Below, piece after piece: positions 36,601 through 48,660 of a stretch of 64,000 nucleotides of DNA. The notes beneath the pieces are model-generated. The model saw only the letters and a list, made by a program, of their open reading frames with translations. It did no database searches and was not told the DNA's origin. The stretch comes from Pempheris klunzingeri. Lineage: Eukaryota > Chordata > Actinopteri > Acropomatiformes > Pempheridae. The translations under genes were made by a program, and so were the position numbers. Each line of letters starts with the position of its first letter. Position 1 is the stretch's first letter. The DNA lies in contig NC_092012.1 in the NCBI RefSeq assembly GCF_042242105.1, positions 3,023,970 through 3,087,969 of the forward strand. The letters are read 5' to 3'.

Positions 36601-37679
36601 CACGTGCTCTGTGGGGCTTTATGTTACTCCATGTTTTCTGCTGCGGAGGAGAAACTGGACTCTTTTTCTCTTTGATTTAAGGTGAAACTTTCCTTGTTTT
36701 CCATTTACTGAGAGAGTAACAATAAGAAAATAGTAACAGCAGTAACAGAGGTTACATGTGTGACATTCAACAAATATCTGTGTGTGTGTGTGTTTTAACC
36801 ACTGGACCATCCGAGATAATGATAGCCGTCCCGTCACATGAGTTTTGTCTTCGTACAGTATACGTATGTAAGTACTGACACACACGAGAGCAAAGTAAAA
36901 CCATCAATCAACGTCACTCCCTCAAGCTCAGCCTGTGTTGATGTATTGAGCGGTTTACACCCAACAGTGTCGTTCTCAAAGAGCAATCTCTATTTCAGAC
37001 TGTATCATTCATCACCTGCTCCGCGTCTCCGTCCATCACACCCTCAATCATCCCCTGCCTCTTCCTCTCCCTCAGTGTCTCAGTGTTTCCGTCAACATCT
37101 CCATCTGTCATTCTTGACCTCTCTGTCAAATTACCTCACACAAACAAACATTTCTCTCAATGGATGATAGCTGCAGGTTTCAGCTGTCTCAGTGTGTGTG
37201 TGTGTGTGTGTGTTGGGGGGGAAAGCCCTTAGCCACACATGCAATCTCTACTGGAATTGGAGGTAATTCCCTGAGGAATCAGTAACAAATCCTCGCTGTC
37301 TGGAGAAAGTATTGCTGTTCAGGAAGTAAGATGAACATGTGTCTGCTTGTCCAGCGGTTTGTGAAAGTGTTTTACAAGACAAAGCAGTGGGATATTTCAC
37401 AGTCAACGTATATATGTGCATCTAATTCCTTCGCTGAATTTAAAACATGCAGATGCATCCTGCAGAGGCAGCAGCGCTCGTTACAATCCACAGCAAGCAG
37501 ACACACTGACAGCTCTTCTCAGCTCGGAGCGCTCAAAGGAAGCTGATGTTTTTGTCGTGGGAAGAAGATTTTATGATGTGCACGCAAATTATTATCTTGT
37601 GTGGACAAGTTATTTATCTAAAGGGACCCTGTTGTTAAAAAAAAGGAGCAAGTTACAGACAGCTACCAACCCAACCTAA

Positions 37680-37682
<3 letters not shown>

Positions 37683-37717
<35 letters not shown>
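37683..37717. repeat. (TG)n microsatellite
   Basis: A pure (TG)n run in intergenic DNA. Confidence 0.95.
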
Positions 37718-37718
<1 letters not shown>

Positions 37719-37829
37719 CCCGAGCAGACGCTGCACTGGTTAGCACTAAACACAGCTAAGTTCAGCACAGCTACAGCTAAGTGCTGCTGAGGCTGATGGG
37801 AATGTTGTAAGTTTGGCACATTAATGGTG

Positions 37830-38345
37830 AAAGATCTGAGGATCACCGAAGTCACACGGGTTCATCCTGACAGGGACATGAACATCCGACATGGTGAATT
37901 TCAGAGACATTTTGCCTTAAAACTACAAACCTCAGCGTCACGGTGGTGCTGAAGCTAACAACACTAGGGTTCATCATCTGGGAACCATGAGTATTTTCTC
38001 AAAATATACCAATGATGATATTTCACCGGATAAGTGAATGCTTGACCTGCTGGTGACACTAAAGGAACAGTCAGAGGATCAGCCAAGTCAGTAAGGCTCA
38101 ACCCCTGGGGACCACAAACGGCAATCAATCCAATAGTTGTTGCAATATTTCAATCTGGAGCAAAGTGGTGGAGCAGCTGAGCGTCCGTGGAGCCATGATG
38201 CTTCATTTCAAACTTCAGTGGAGCATAAATGTGCCAAGTGGAACTTTGGAGTGACGGAGGTACCTGTGGAAAGGCCACAGAATCATGAAAACCAATACAG
38301 CTCACCCTCCGGGGACCATGAAAATTAACAGCAGACGGCGGCCAT
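37830..38345. repeat. Cluster of decayed teleost dispersed repeats
   Basis: The motifs CCTGGGGACCAC, CAATCAATCCAATAGTTGTT and GCAAAGTGGTGGAG recur here in variant form together with AGTCAGTAAGGCTCA. They are characteristic of a very common fish interspersed repeat. Several partial units are arranged in tandem and none codes for protein. Confidence 0.55.
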
Positions 38346-38718
38346 AGAGCAAAGGTGAAAGGGGTCACCACAGTTAGTATGATTCACTACCAGGAAGAGC
38401 ACGGCAGTCGAGCCTTGAGAGCTCTTATGTGCAAAGCTGACAGTTTCCCTGATGGCAACACTTGAAGAAAGGTCAGAGTGTCCAAAGTGTAAAAGCTTCA
38501 CCTGAGGTCAAGCTTCTGTGCTCAGGAAAAGTCACGCTGATGGGATTTTGATATTTCCTGTGGTGACTGATAAGGATGTGAACAGTCTGTGAAATATTAA
38601 TGATGGTGGAACAACTTTGTCCAGGAAATAAAAGAGGACAAACAGGAAAAACGTTTGTGTTCTGTTTGATCGACGGGAAAAAAAACTACAGTCTGAATTT
38701 ATGTTGACTTCCTAAACT

Positions 38719-38720
<2 letters not shown>

Positions 38721-38750
<30 letters not shown>
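38721..38750. repeat. (CA)n microsatellite
   Basis: A pure (CA)n run in intergenic DNA. Confidence 0.95.
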
Positions 38751-38753
<3 letters not shown>

Positions 38754-40531
38754 CCAAGAAAAGATGAACTAAGTCAACATTTCGCTCTTGTCTCTTCTCC
38801 ATTATTGATGGCTGCTGACAGGTAGCAGTGAAGCAGGGGAGCAGGGGATTATGATGATGTGCTGCAACAAACGCAGAGGGATGTGTCAACTAACACGTGA
38901 GTGAGGGCTCAAGAAAAAAGAGAATATCATCAGAGGGAACTTGAAGCAGTGATTACAATCAGCAAACGCTCAGTGGCGATGAGTAGATGTTTATTATGTC
39001 CATTCCACTCTGTTTTTGTTTTCAGTGGAGGGTTCATAGTGTCGGATGTCTGTGTGCCGCTCTTTTATACTGCAGAAGAAGAAGAAGTAAACAGCTGAAA
39101 GTAACATGAGGACAGTAACATAAGAGCAGTAATAAAAAGTAAATGTCCTCATTTGTTTATTATCACTGATGCATTCATGTGTTTAATGCTGTTGCCGGTA
39201 AAGATGGAGCTCATCTGACTCTTTTATAAGCTGCTGAATGGTTGATTCTATAACAATCAAACAGTATTTCACAGACTGATCACATGTTTTGTCTTAATCT
39301 GCTGAGTGACTCCAGCTGTCAGATGAATGTATCAGCAGAAAATAGAAACATCCAAGTGAGTAAAACATGTGCAGCAGCACAGGAAACGTACTTTATACAT
39401 AACTTTGTAGTTACTTTCCACCAAAAACACACCTGGTGTGAGTTTGAAGATGTTTAAATTCTTGCAGCTTTGAGTGAGTATTTATGTCTCGTGTGTTTTT
39501 AATTACATTTTGAGTATTATTTGACCATCTTGCCTGACAGGAGACAGTAGAAATATGACGGAGGAAGAGACGGTCGGCACCTTAAACCCTGCAGGCCATC
39601 AGGCCACAGCAGCCCACGCATTCAGGCGATGAAAATGTGAGCTGGAGGCTGAAGTTTCCTCATCGTTACTCTTCTAGGTGATGCACGTTGGCCCACGACT
39701 GGCCTCCGTGTGGACTGGTCTCTCTGTGTGTAGTTCTCTCTCATCTGTTTTTCCTCAGTTCCCCACAAGGTGTTCTTACTCTCCTTTAGTTGTGATTTCA
39801 CAAAAGCTCGGATGTGAAAACAGCCCTCAAGTGTCGACTCCTTCACGTAGAAGAACCTGCACCGTGCAGCTCAAACATCCAGGGACCGATAAGCAGAAGA
39901 CACCTGAAGCACACCTGGATGTGTTTGGATTAAAGCTTAAGTACTACCCTGTCTCCAGTTTGTTCCTCTGGACCCCAGTTTGAAAACTAAAGCAGGTTTT
40001 GTTCTGACCTGCCAGAGGAAATGAGGCTGACTGCTTCTTTTTACAATGAGTGTTTTACAATATCTGTATTTTAACGGTCATAATTTGTATGTTTCTACTG
40101 TAAAACACCCTGTAACTGTTTTTCTAAGGTACCAAATAGATAAAGTTGATTATCATCATCTTCCATGCAGCAGCCCCCCCCCCCCCCCTGACAGTGAAAG
40201 GAGGCTCAGCAGCGTGTTGACGCTGACAGAGTGACTGAGATGTGACAGCCGCTCTTCGATTCATAACCACTTCCTCTGCATCTTAATTAGGTTTCCTTTT
40301 AAACCCCCCCGCCGCCCTCTTCCTCTCTGTTTTTATCAATGGAGCAGCCTCTGGGCGTCGTGACGTCACAGATGGTGGTCACATCCACGTCACTGTTTCA
40401 ATACTGACTGAGCTCCTGGACATCATGTTGGAAAAAAAAGAAGAAGATGCATCCCAGCATGCAGCTTATATAAGTGACTCCTGAAGAACATGCAGCCACT
40501 CCACTGCTTTACAAAACAAGGTGATCCACAC

Positions 40532-40537
40532 TTTATT
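40532..40537 (-). terminator. Candidate CART gene poly(A) signal
   Basis: TTTATT on plus (AATAAA on minus), about 510 nt past the CART stop codon. Other TTTATT copies lie between, for example near 40715, so the exact site is uncertain. Confidence 0.4.
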
Positions 40538-40669
40538 GTTCTGATCATTAATAACATGAGTCATACACAGACATTCATCTGAGACAACAGGTCAAAGGAC
40601 AGGTTTAGAGGGGAGACGATGAATCACTATAACATCCCCATAATATTGCTGTTGACACTTTAAAGCGTG

Positions 40670-40711
<42 letters not shown>
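40670..40711. repeat. (TG)n microsatellite
   Basis: A near-pure (TG)n run with two GA interruptions at its start. It lies in the probable 3' UTR of the CART gene. Confidence 0.95.
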
Positions 40712-40712
<1 letters not shown>

Positions 40713-41047
40713 AGAGTTTATTGTGCACTGTGGGTTATTTCTTAGCTCCTATTACAACACAACAATGATCCTGTGCTTTTCCTACAGACATAAAGTGGCT
40801 CTGAATATTTACAGGAACTTTATGGGTCATTCTCATCTCCTGTCTGTCACCTCAGCATCCTGACAGAGAACTTTTAGTTTTCCTCTGATATAATAAATGC
40901 TTTAGTTCTTCCTCTTAAGGGCTGTGCAGTCACCGCACCTGCTCCTCAGCTGTATCATAAAAAAATATGACAGTAATTACAAAGGAATGGAGCGACAGTT
41001 TGTGTTTCCTCTCCTCTTCTCGGTGCTACATTCAGATCCGACGAGGC

Positions 41048-41912
41048 TCATAAGCACTTCAGCAGGAAAAAGTTGCAGAAAGCTCCCCGGGGACAGTCGC
41101 ACATCTTGCCGATCCGTGCGCCTTTCCTCACGGCGCACTGCTCCCCGACATCACACTGCAGGGTGGAGGGTGGAGGGTGGAGGGGGGCAACAACAACAAC
41201 ACCGCAGGTTTGAGTGATTCCTGCCAGCTGCAACATTAGTTAATACACAATATGTTTGAGCATGGACAGTAAAATACCGTTGGGACTTGGCCAAATTTCT
41301 TTTCCCACAGTGGCAGCCGTTTAGCCTGCAGCTTTTCAAGAACTTCTTGGAGAGCTCCGAGCTGCCAGGGAACACCAATAACAGAGAAATAATAATAAAA
41401 AAAATAATAAAACACACATGAATAGGTGATTAACGACAAGACAAAACGATGATGCAAATAAAACAAATATGTTTGCGATGTTATATGATAATATGGAAGA
41501 TAGCTGCATGTGATAGTCAGAAGGTTTGGTTTAAAATCGATGAGCCACGTTCAATGACATAATGCATGCATTTCTAGATCTATTTGTTTATCAGAAGGTG
41601 GTCACATGCAGCATCACTGCCTCTCTGAGGAACGCAGCAGATAGAAAAGGATCATTTTAACGAGTTTAATGTGATGGAATAATAATAAAACTTAATAAAA
41701 CAGCTGGAAGTTTTGCATGCAGATGTTGTTCTTACCAGCTGCTTCTCGCTGGTCAGGTTCGGACCTTTCGGGTAGAAGTCCCGCAGGGCTCTGGGGCTCA
41801 GCTCCTCCTCGGACTCGGTGTCCAACACTTGGGCTGCGGCGACGCTGGAGAGCAGCAGCAGCGCGCAGAGGAGCGCCCCGCTGGGCAGCCTGGAGCTCTG
41901 CGTGGTCATCAT
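41048..41912 (-). CDS. cartpt: CART neuropeptide precursor, 3 exons
   Basis: CART peptides are secreted neuropeptides that reduce feeding and act in reward and stress circuits. Coding exons on the minus strand: 41912-41736, 41361-41278 and 41155-41048, all GT-AG and phase 0, totalling 122 aa. Residues 1-27 form a signal peptide ([17 protein letters not shown] core). A pro-region [11 protein letters not shown] follows. Dibasic sites KR (73-74) and KK (80-81) release the mature peptide. The C-terminal 35 residues carry the six-cysteine knot (C88, C94, C106, C108, C114, C121) and the hallmark [18 protein letters not shown], ending in LLKCL. I chose the Met-Met start at 41912 because the upstream frame is 5' UTR below a TATA-like box. 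Differences from the usual CART are Trp78 where Tyr is typical and CNFF where CNSF is typical. Teleosts have several CART paralogues and I cannot say which one this is. Confidence 0.93.
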
Positions 41913-41957
41913 GTGGCCCTTCCCCGTCTCAAATAAGTCGCTCCCCCGCGCCAAACA

Positions 41958-41968
41958 CCTTTTTATCT
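41958..41968 (-). promoter_or_regulatory. TATA-like box of the CART gene
   Basis: The minus strand reads AGATAAAAAGG, 46-56 nt upstream of the start codon. It predicts transcription starting near 41930 and a 5' UTR of about 20 nt. Confidence 0.5.
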
Positions 41969-42042
41969 GACTCCTGCCATCTGCTCGCTCCACCTTATCC
42001 TTTGATTTTTTCTTTTTTGTCATGCGTAACAGCTGCCTCGGG

Positions 42043-42049
42043 TGAGTCA
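42043..42049. promoter_or_regulatory. AP-1/CRE-like TGAGTCA upstream of CART
   Basis: TGAGTCA about 80 nt upstream of the TATA-like box. CART promoters in mammals respond to cAMP/CREB; the role here is inferred from position and motif only. Confidence 0.35.
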
Positions 42050-42088
42050 TCCCGTAAAAGTTGCTGGGCAAAATATGGCTCAAAAAGT

Positions 42089-42114
42089 CAACAACAACAA
42101 CAACAACAACAACA
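42089..42114. repeat. (CAA)n microsatellite
   Basis: Eight CAA units upstream of the CART promoter. Confidence 0.9.
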
Positions 42115-44778
42115 GCGGTCGGTACTGGAAAAGTAATGGATTACTCCTTATTTGGATGGAGGATTTAAAACTGAGGTCATTTCTACTGCGTTTAATAAGC
42201 ATTAAGACAATCAGCTGGTTATATTTGGTGTCTTTGCATCTATAACTGGTGTTTTTTTATAGGATTATAATTAATTTAATCATCACACATCATCAAATGT
42301 GAGCTTGATCCCCCTTTAGCCTGAGAACACTGGTTTGTTTAGTCCTTCATGCAGATCAGCAGTAACTTAGAATACATTACTCTTTGATTGGTACCTCAGA
42401 GTTGCATCTGCAGCCTCTTCTGCATTCAAACTTGGTGACTCAGTCAGTCACCATCCTCCCTGCTGTTCTGTATGATGAAGAAAAACCAAACAACCCTGGC
42501 GTGGAACCCTCGTTATTCTTGCTTCAGTCAAATCCAAGCAGGGTTGAGCCTCCCACCTCGTGTGAGAGTCATTTATTTCACTATAGAAGCTTGTTTTGAC
42601 TTTCAGGATTCACCTTTTATCTGATGTGCAGAAAACTGAGGGTCCAGAGCATGAACTGATTTCTGATCACCAGCTGTAATCAAGCTGCTTTTAAAGGGGT
42701 AAATGGTGATTTGTTGAAGCACTGAAGTCGTTTGTGTTGCAGGTCGTCTCATTACTAACAAGCAGAGTCATATTTTTACACAACTGCTTGTTATGAAGTC
42801 TGTTGATGAGAGTAAATGTTTGTGTCTGTGCTGTAAAACTACAACAGCATCATAATTACCCTGTAAAAGTAAAGGAATAATTACTCTGAACTTCACATCA
42901 GGGATAAATGATGTTGGTGATGCAGGTAACAGAAGCAGGAACGTTTGGAAATGAGAACACAAACAACACTGCAAAGCAAACAAGTCACACTATACTTCCA
43001 ATTTTCTTCTAAAACCTCAGTTTCTCCTGTGAATAAAAATGTGATCTGCTGCATAAAAGAATGTTCCTCCACTCCTGTATTGAAGTCAGCAAACACGTCC
43101 CTCAGCCCACGGCCACAATATGATATCATTTCGTCTGTTATACAACCACTGAGCCCACTGCCACAATGCAAAGGATGGATGTTTACACACACTATGGACT
43201 GCTGACGGCTGTCGCAGCTCACATTGTGTTGTTAATCCCGGTTCAGCTCACTGATCGCTTGTTTCAGAGCCGCCTGTTTTGGGTCCATCAGCACAGACGG
43301 AGATGGAGGAGCAGGAAGCTTTGATTGTGCTTCAGGCTGCATGACTCATGTCTCCCTCCATATCTCCCCCCCCCCCCCACACACACACACTTTTAATGAC
43401 TAGGACGCCAATTTAACATTTCATTCACAACTACCACAAGATTTCATTCACAAACACTAGTTCATTAGTTTTTGTACCATATTCCTGCCGATAGTGAGAC
43501 CACCCTCATAAAGGAGCTATAATAATAATTAATTAGGTTGTAAACACTTTATAAACCATTAATAAACAATTATAAACATGTTATAACATAGTTTTCATAC
43601 ACATTCATGATGCCGGCTCAAGATCCAGTTAGTACTTACTACTAATTAATCTTACTAATGAGTTGCTAACATTTATAACTGGCAGGAGGGAGCTTTACTG
43701 TAAGTGCAGTGTAAAACACATCACCATCAAGCTAAACAATACAACCAAAGCCTCACTGTCTGAATCTGGTCATTTCATTTGCTACAATTTGATATGCCAA
43801 TGAAACTTTTAGTCTATTAGAATACGCTGACGGCTCACGTGTCAACAAATGTCAGGTATGAATGTTGGCTGATGGAAAAGACAAAGTAAGCTAAGTAACC
43901 AACGAGATCCGAGGCTTAAAAGTGTGCTGCATGTAAATGTGGGCTCACTATTTGGCAAGCAACAGGTTCCTGCTGCCCTTTTTACCTCGCGTGTTACAAC
44001 AGCTTATTGAGTGTTAACAACATAACAAATGAACAAATGATTACAGAGCATTTACAAAGTAGTAGTCTTATTGGATAATAGTTCCCAGATGCCAAATTGG
44101 TCAGTTGAGCTTTGGGAAACTGCAAAATCAGGTAATATTTTCTATTGTTGATATAAAATGATTGTTTTAAACGCAGAAACTGGAGAAATATAATTGATGC
44201 ATTTGGAACTTGCTGGATTTTGATGGGTCTCTTTCTTTACCACTTGTTTACTTTGATGCTTTTTCGTCTATTTTTAGCAAAGCAATTGGAGCGGAGCCCA
44301 AAACATAAAACAGTTTGCAGCTTTGTCCCTCCAACAGACCATCAGGTTTTTTTTGGGTCAGTCCATCCATTCCAACTTGAAATCAGTGAGGACAGTTATA
44401 AGAAAAATACAGACACTCAGACGCTTTATGAGACATAATTGGAGTCTTACTGTCTCGATGTCCTGAGGAAAAAGTATTCATTAAAATTGTATTAACATTG
44501 AGACAGATATGTGGAGGAACAAGAGCCCTCTTTTACACCTTTGCAGACTTTCCAACAAAAAACTGGGAAAAAAACATAATGACTTTCGCATTTACAATCT
44601 AAAAGCAATTTCAGTTTAACTGGAGGAAAAAAAAAAAAAAGTGTGTACAAGAAATGAGATGGGATGGCATGAGCGGTGAGGGTAAGCAGGCTGCCAGGTG
44701 AAGGATGATCCTGAGGCACAAGGGAGGACGGCGACGGGTTAGGAGACAACATGAAGCGTGTCTAAAGCATGACCACCA

Positions 44779-45705
44779 CTGTAGCTCAGACAATCATCTG
44801 GCACCAAGTGGGAGAAGAGCCGGAGGAGACAATGCTGGAGAGGTGACAAGCTGGTGGACGGTCTGGCTGGTTGACGGCGGTTCTGACAGGGTGTTGGCAG
44901 AGGAAGGTGGGGCAGTGGAGTCCCCAGAGGGTCAGCTTGCACAACAGCCTGCATCTCCAGCTACCTGCATGTCCTGAACCCGCTCGCTCTGATGCTGCAC
45001 TCCTGGTACTTCAGGAAGAACTGAAAAGTCCCCGTGAAGTCCAGCAGTCGCCTTTTAAAAAGAGACTCACCCGGCGATTTTCTTGGAGAACCATGGAGTC
45101 CCCAGAAGGAGGCGTGCCGTTATGACTCCTGCTACCATTGGTCGTCTCAGCTGGCCAGTTCCCCATGAAGTGGCCAGATGAGTCCCTTAAGAAAATGACT
45201 GCTGGAGTCCAGGCTGAGGGTTAAGGGATGCAGAGGAGGCTGGAGCGACTCAGGAGGAACAGGATGAGGCCACCTAGAACATACACTCATCAAATTCAGA
45301 GCGACGCCTAAACGAGGGGCATCAAGGAAGTCTGGGTCTGCATGAAAAACTCCTTCGTCAGTTCAAAGTCATGCCAGGAAAAAGGAAAGCAGAGCTGGTG
45401 GCTGAATGATTTTAAAGGAGATGCAGGAGCAGCGGGGAGAGAAGAGAGAGAAAGTGCGGAGAGATGAGGTCTACCTGGGCGCCAGTCTGCACCACAATGT
45501 CCAAAAGTAACTTGAGAAAGACTCCTATGAACCTTGAAGTCCCAGGCTGTGCAGGATAGCCAAGCATGGGAGGTAAGGTGAGCTGGGACGAGGTGGTGCA
45601 CGACTCCCTCTGCAGCTGAGACAACGGTCTGGCACCAAGCGGGAGGAAAACCAGGGTAGGTATGCTGGAGAGGTGACGAACTGATGGAAGGCAGGTGTGC
45701 AGGAA
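44779..45705. repeat. Pair of direct-repeat segments about 830 bp apart
   Basis: 44779-44870 and about 45607-45700 share GGCACCAAG(T/C)GGGAG and ATGCTGGAGAGGTGAC with similar flanks (CAGACAATC / GAGACAACG upstream, CTGGTGGA / CTGATGGA downstream). The intervening DNA looks like part of an unclassified, decayed repeat. No function is suggested. Confidence 0.5.
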
Positions 45706-46976
45706 GCAGGTGAGTAAATGACAAACACAGAGAGACCAACAGGGGACGCAGAAGAAGAGGGAAACACAAAGATAAAGGGGCAATAATGGGGCAAAAAAAA
45801 CGGACTGAGAAGGAGAGATTTTACCAAAAGTACATTTTTCTCCATGTAACTTAACCTGCATGTTCTCGAACCAAAGAGCCCAGAAGAAAGGCCCAAACCC
45901 AGGACCTTCTTAACATGAAGCTAAAGAGCGAACGTGATGGGAAGGTTGATATATATAACTTTAAACTGCCTCCCTGAGGATGGAAATACACTTTGTAAGT
46001 TGAATATTTACCAGATGAAACCAGCCTACTGACCTACTTTGAGAAATACATCAAAAAGATCTAAAACCACCGTCATCTGGTCATTTCCAGAAAAGGTCAA
46101 TATATTGAATGTCCCAGATTAAGATAAAGAGATAAACCTTCCAGCTAGCTGCTCGACACCAAGGTGCTGAAACAAATATTCACTTATTTGTTGTGTTTGG
46201 CCACTTGGATTCTCGCTGTGTGTCTGTTCAGAGCCAGATCCGGTTATCTCCTGGCGGCAGGTAGAGCCCACCTGTTGCTCCGGCGAGGGTGACAATTTAC
46301 CTTTGACAGCAAACAGCAGGAATCAAAAAGAGCAATAACAGATGGAGGGACACAACATTAGGCTGAGAGTTCTGCACTCCTTCTATTTACTGTTATCCTT
46401 TTTCCCCATAGTTTGACTGTACTCTTGTTAGTTTTGTCGCCTGCTGCAGGATCAGAGGTTCATCGGAGGTTTTAACGTCTCTGACCGGTGGGTCTAAAGA
46501 CAGAGGCTCAGATCGCCTTTCAAGCGAATTTGTGAAAATCAGCCTCGAGCGTCCCTTAAGTTTAATCGTGCGTATTTACAGATCTGGATTCAGATTCGGA
46601 GCCGACGTTTCTAAACATTTTGTGTTATTAGAATGACAGGTTTGGAGGCCTTGGAGGCTCTCTCAGTGCTTTCTGTGGTCTTAAAGATACACAGCAAGAT
46701 GCATCAGAGTAAAAAACAATCAAAGCCTTACATGCTCCAAACTCTCCCAGGGAGCAGTTTGAGATCATGCAGTTGTCTTGTCTCCTGTTTGGAAACATCT
46801 GCATTTCTAATGTCTCTCCAGACTTTTCCTCGTCTGTTTAATCAGTTTAATTGCTGCCCTGTGAATCCCTCTGCTGTAAATTTGTTATACCTGACAAATG
46901 AATTGACACCAATTCTAATGAGTTCTCTGTATCCAATATCTCCAGCAGCTATTAGTCCAAGAGGCATGTAATCAAA

Positions 46977-46987
46977 GTGTGTGTGTG

Positions 46988-47024
<37 letters not shown>
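46977..47024. repeat. (TG)n microsatellite
   Basis: A (TG)n run with one GCATG interruption near its start. Confidence 0.95.
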
Positions 47025-48490
47025 ATGCTTTTGCCATGTAGAATATAAAGTGCAGTAAATAAAGTCCTCTTTTATCTTTTAAGATGTTGTTTTTTCCCGG
47101 TCTGGTCTCTGATGGTCTCCCACTTATTCCTCCAGTATCAGATGAAAATCTCATATCATGGTCTCATATCTCAAATGTCAACTCCGGATGCTTTCAGCTT
47201 GTCGTGTGCAACCTTGATATCCACATACGTGTGGATGGTGGTGGAGATTTTTCCTCCTACAACAGCATTTATTCTAGTTTGACTTATTATTTTCTTCCTC
47301 ATACGAAGGAATCCTGATTATATAATATCTCCTCCTCTGATATGTCGCAGCAGCATAATTAAACCCCTGTCTGCCTCTGTTTTAGTTCCCAGGAGGGAGT
47401 TTGAGATCTTGTTTTGGGTAAATTGGGAGTTTTGTGTCAGGACTGAAAGAGCAAGATGAATAGAGGGGGCAGACTAACAGAGGAGGGAATCTCCATTGAG
47501 CGAGGCATCTTATCTGCCGAGCCCAGCCTTTAATTATACAGACCAGTGCTGCTGCTGCTGCTGCTGCTGAGGCGCCTTGTTAGCAAAGAGCATCACCTTT
47601 CAGGAAAACACCTTAAATGGAGGAGGAAAGGAAGGAAGAAAAGATGAAGTGAGATGAGAGGATCACGTCAGAGCTGCTCTGTATCTCTGTCTCCCTCAGA
47701 CACACTCTCATTTGTGCTGCTTTTTGATTGTTCATCAGAAGACACACCAGCCGGCACTTGCACCCAAGAGCCATCGGGGTCGGATGTTAATTCCAGTGGT
47801 GACTCATCAGTAATTGCCGCATCTCGAGTCTTACGATTCATCAGTGTGAAACAAGGCCGTGATTAATGAGCATCATTACTGTAACGGCGTCGAGCAAATG
47901 TGATGTAAAGTGATGTTTTTAAAAGGACGAACCGGCTCTCTGAGTTTGACTCCACCAGTGGATGTCACATCTCATTTCATGACTGAGTGAGTCATCGATG
48001 TAACCGTCGCCTGTGCTGACACTTTCACTGGATCTTCCTCCCTCAACAACATATAGTTTTGACCACATCATATTAATTAAGTGTTTGTTCCTTCGGAGAA
48101 CTAGTGTACCAATCAGGTGCCTGTATTTACTCTAACATAAACACCTCATAACGGAGTCACTTATATACTAACCATAGTGTACGTGTCAGTCTAATAATAG
48201 TAATAATAATAATTCTACTTTTGGTTCTCATAATTTTACTTAACAATCAAGTTCTTGTGTTTTAATTTGCTCCAGTGACTCTTCACTTTCTCTCCGTGGG
48301 GTCACTAAAGTTTACCTGCACCACTTTCTATAAGGGCACCTTTTAAAAAGGATTTAGGTTAATAAACTAATGGCATAATATATAATAAACTACATAATAT
48401 ATGATAAAAACCTAATTAATGAATGTTTATCCTTTCTATGCTGTAACAATGCTGTTATATTCATTAAAGCACAGACATGAAGCTAACGTT

Positions 48491-48660
48491 TTAGATTAGA
48501 TTAGATATCGTTTATTGATCCCTCAGTGGGGAAAATTTTCCGTTCCAGCAGCTCAAGGGGACAGAAAAGCACACAGTTAAAAGAAATAGAAAATTAAATA
48601 ACAATAATATATACAGAGGAAAACCTGTATACACAAAGAAACATTATGTGCACAGTAATC
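48491..48660 (-). repeat. LINE-like 3' tail, minus orientation
   Basis: GATTAGATTAGATATCG then TTTATTGATCCCTCAGTGGG is the reverse complement of the CCC..GGGATCAATAAA tail of fish L2-type retrotransposons. It is followed by an A-rich stretch. Only the tail remains. Confidence 0.55.

Larger units (their letters stand above)
34640..40520. other. Gene-free interval between cdkn2aip and the CART gene
   Basis: No exon with recognisable protein similarity is seen on either strand. It contains a foldback MITE, a degenerate GTGGTA-rich array, dispersed fish repeats and (TG)n microsatellites at 37192-37211, 37683-37717 and 38721-38750, listed separately where notable. The first 180 bp are rich in homeodomain-type TAAT cores. 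Confidence 0.6.
42260..48480. other. Gene-free interval upstream of CART
   Basis: No exon is recognised. A C run followed by (CA)n lies at about 43367-43391. AT-rich TTATAA-type interspersed repeat sequence lies at about 43490-43690 and again near 43990-44070. A duplicated segment lies at 44.7-45.7 kb, (TG)n at 46977-47024 and (GCT)n at 47547-47569. Overlapping open frames at 44.7-45.9 kb on both strands lack any known domain. Confidence 0.5.

Noticed and set aside
41913..42083. Longer CART open frame starting at 42083
   Set aside because: The upstream extension contains a TATA-like box and lacks a signal-peptide character. The Met-Met start at 41912 gives the expected signal peptide.
44492..44793. 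Minus-strand hydrophobic open frames before an A/T homopolymer
   Set aside because: The hydrophobic part is translated from a T run and no other coding evidence is present.
44705..45896. Serine/leucine-rich 120-150-codon open frames as genes
   Set aside because: They overlap in several frames, have no domain, and lie in a repeat-like segment.
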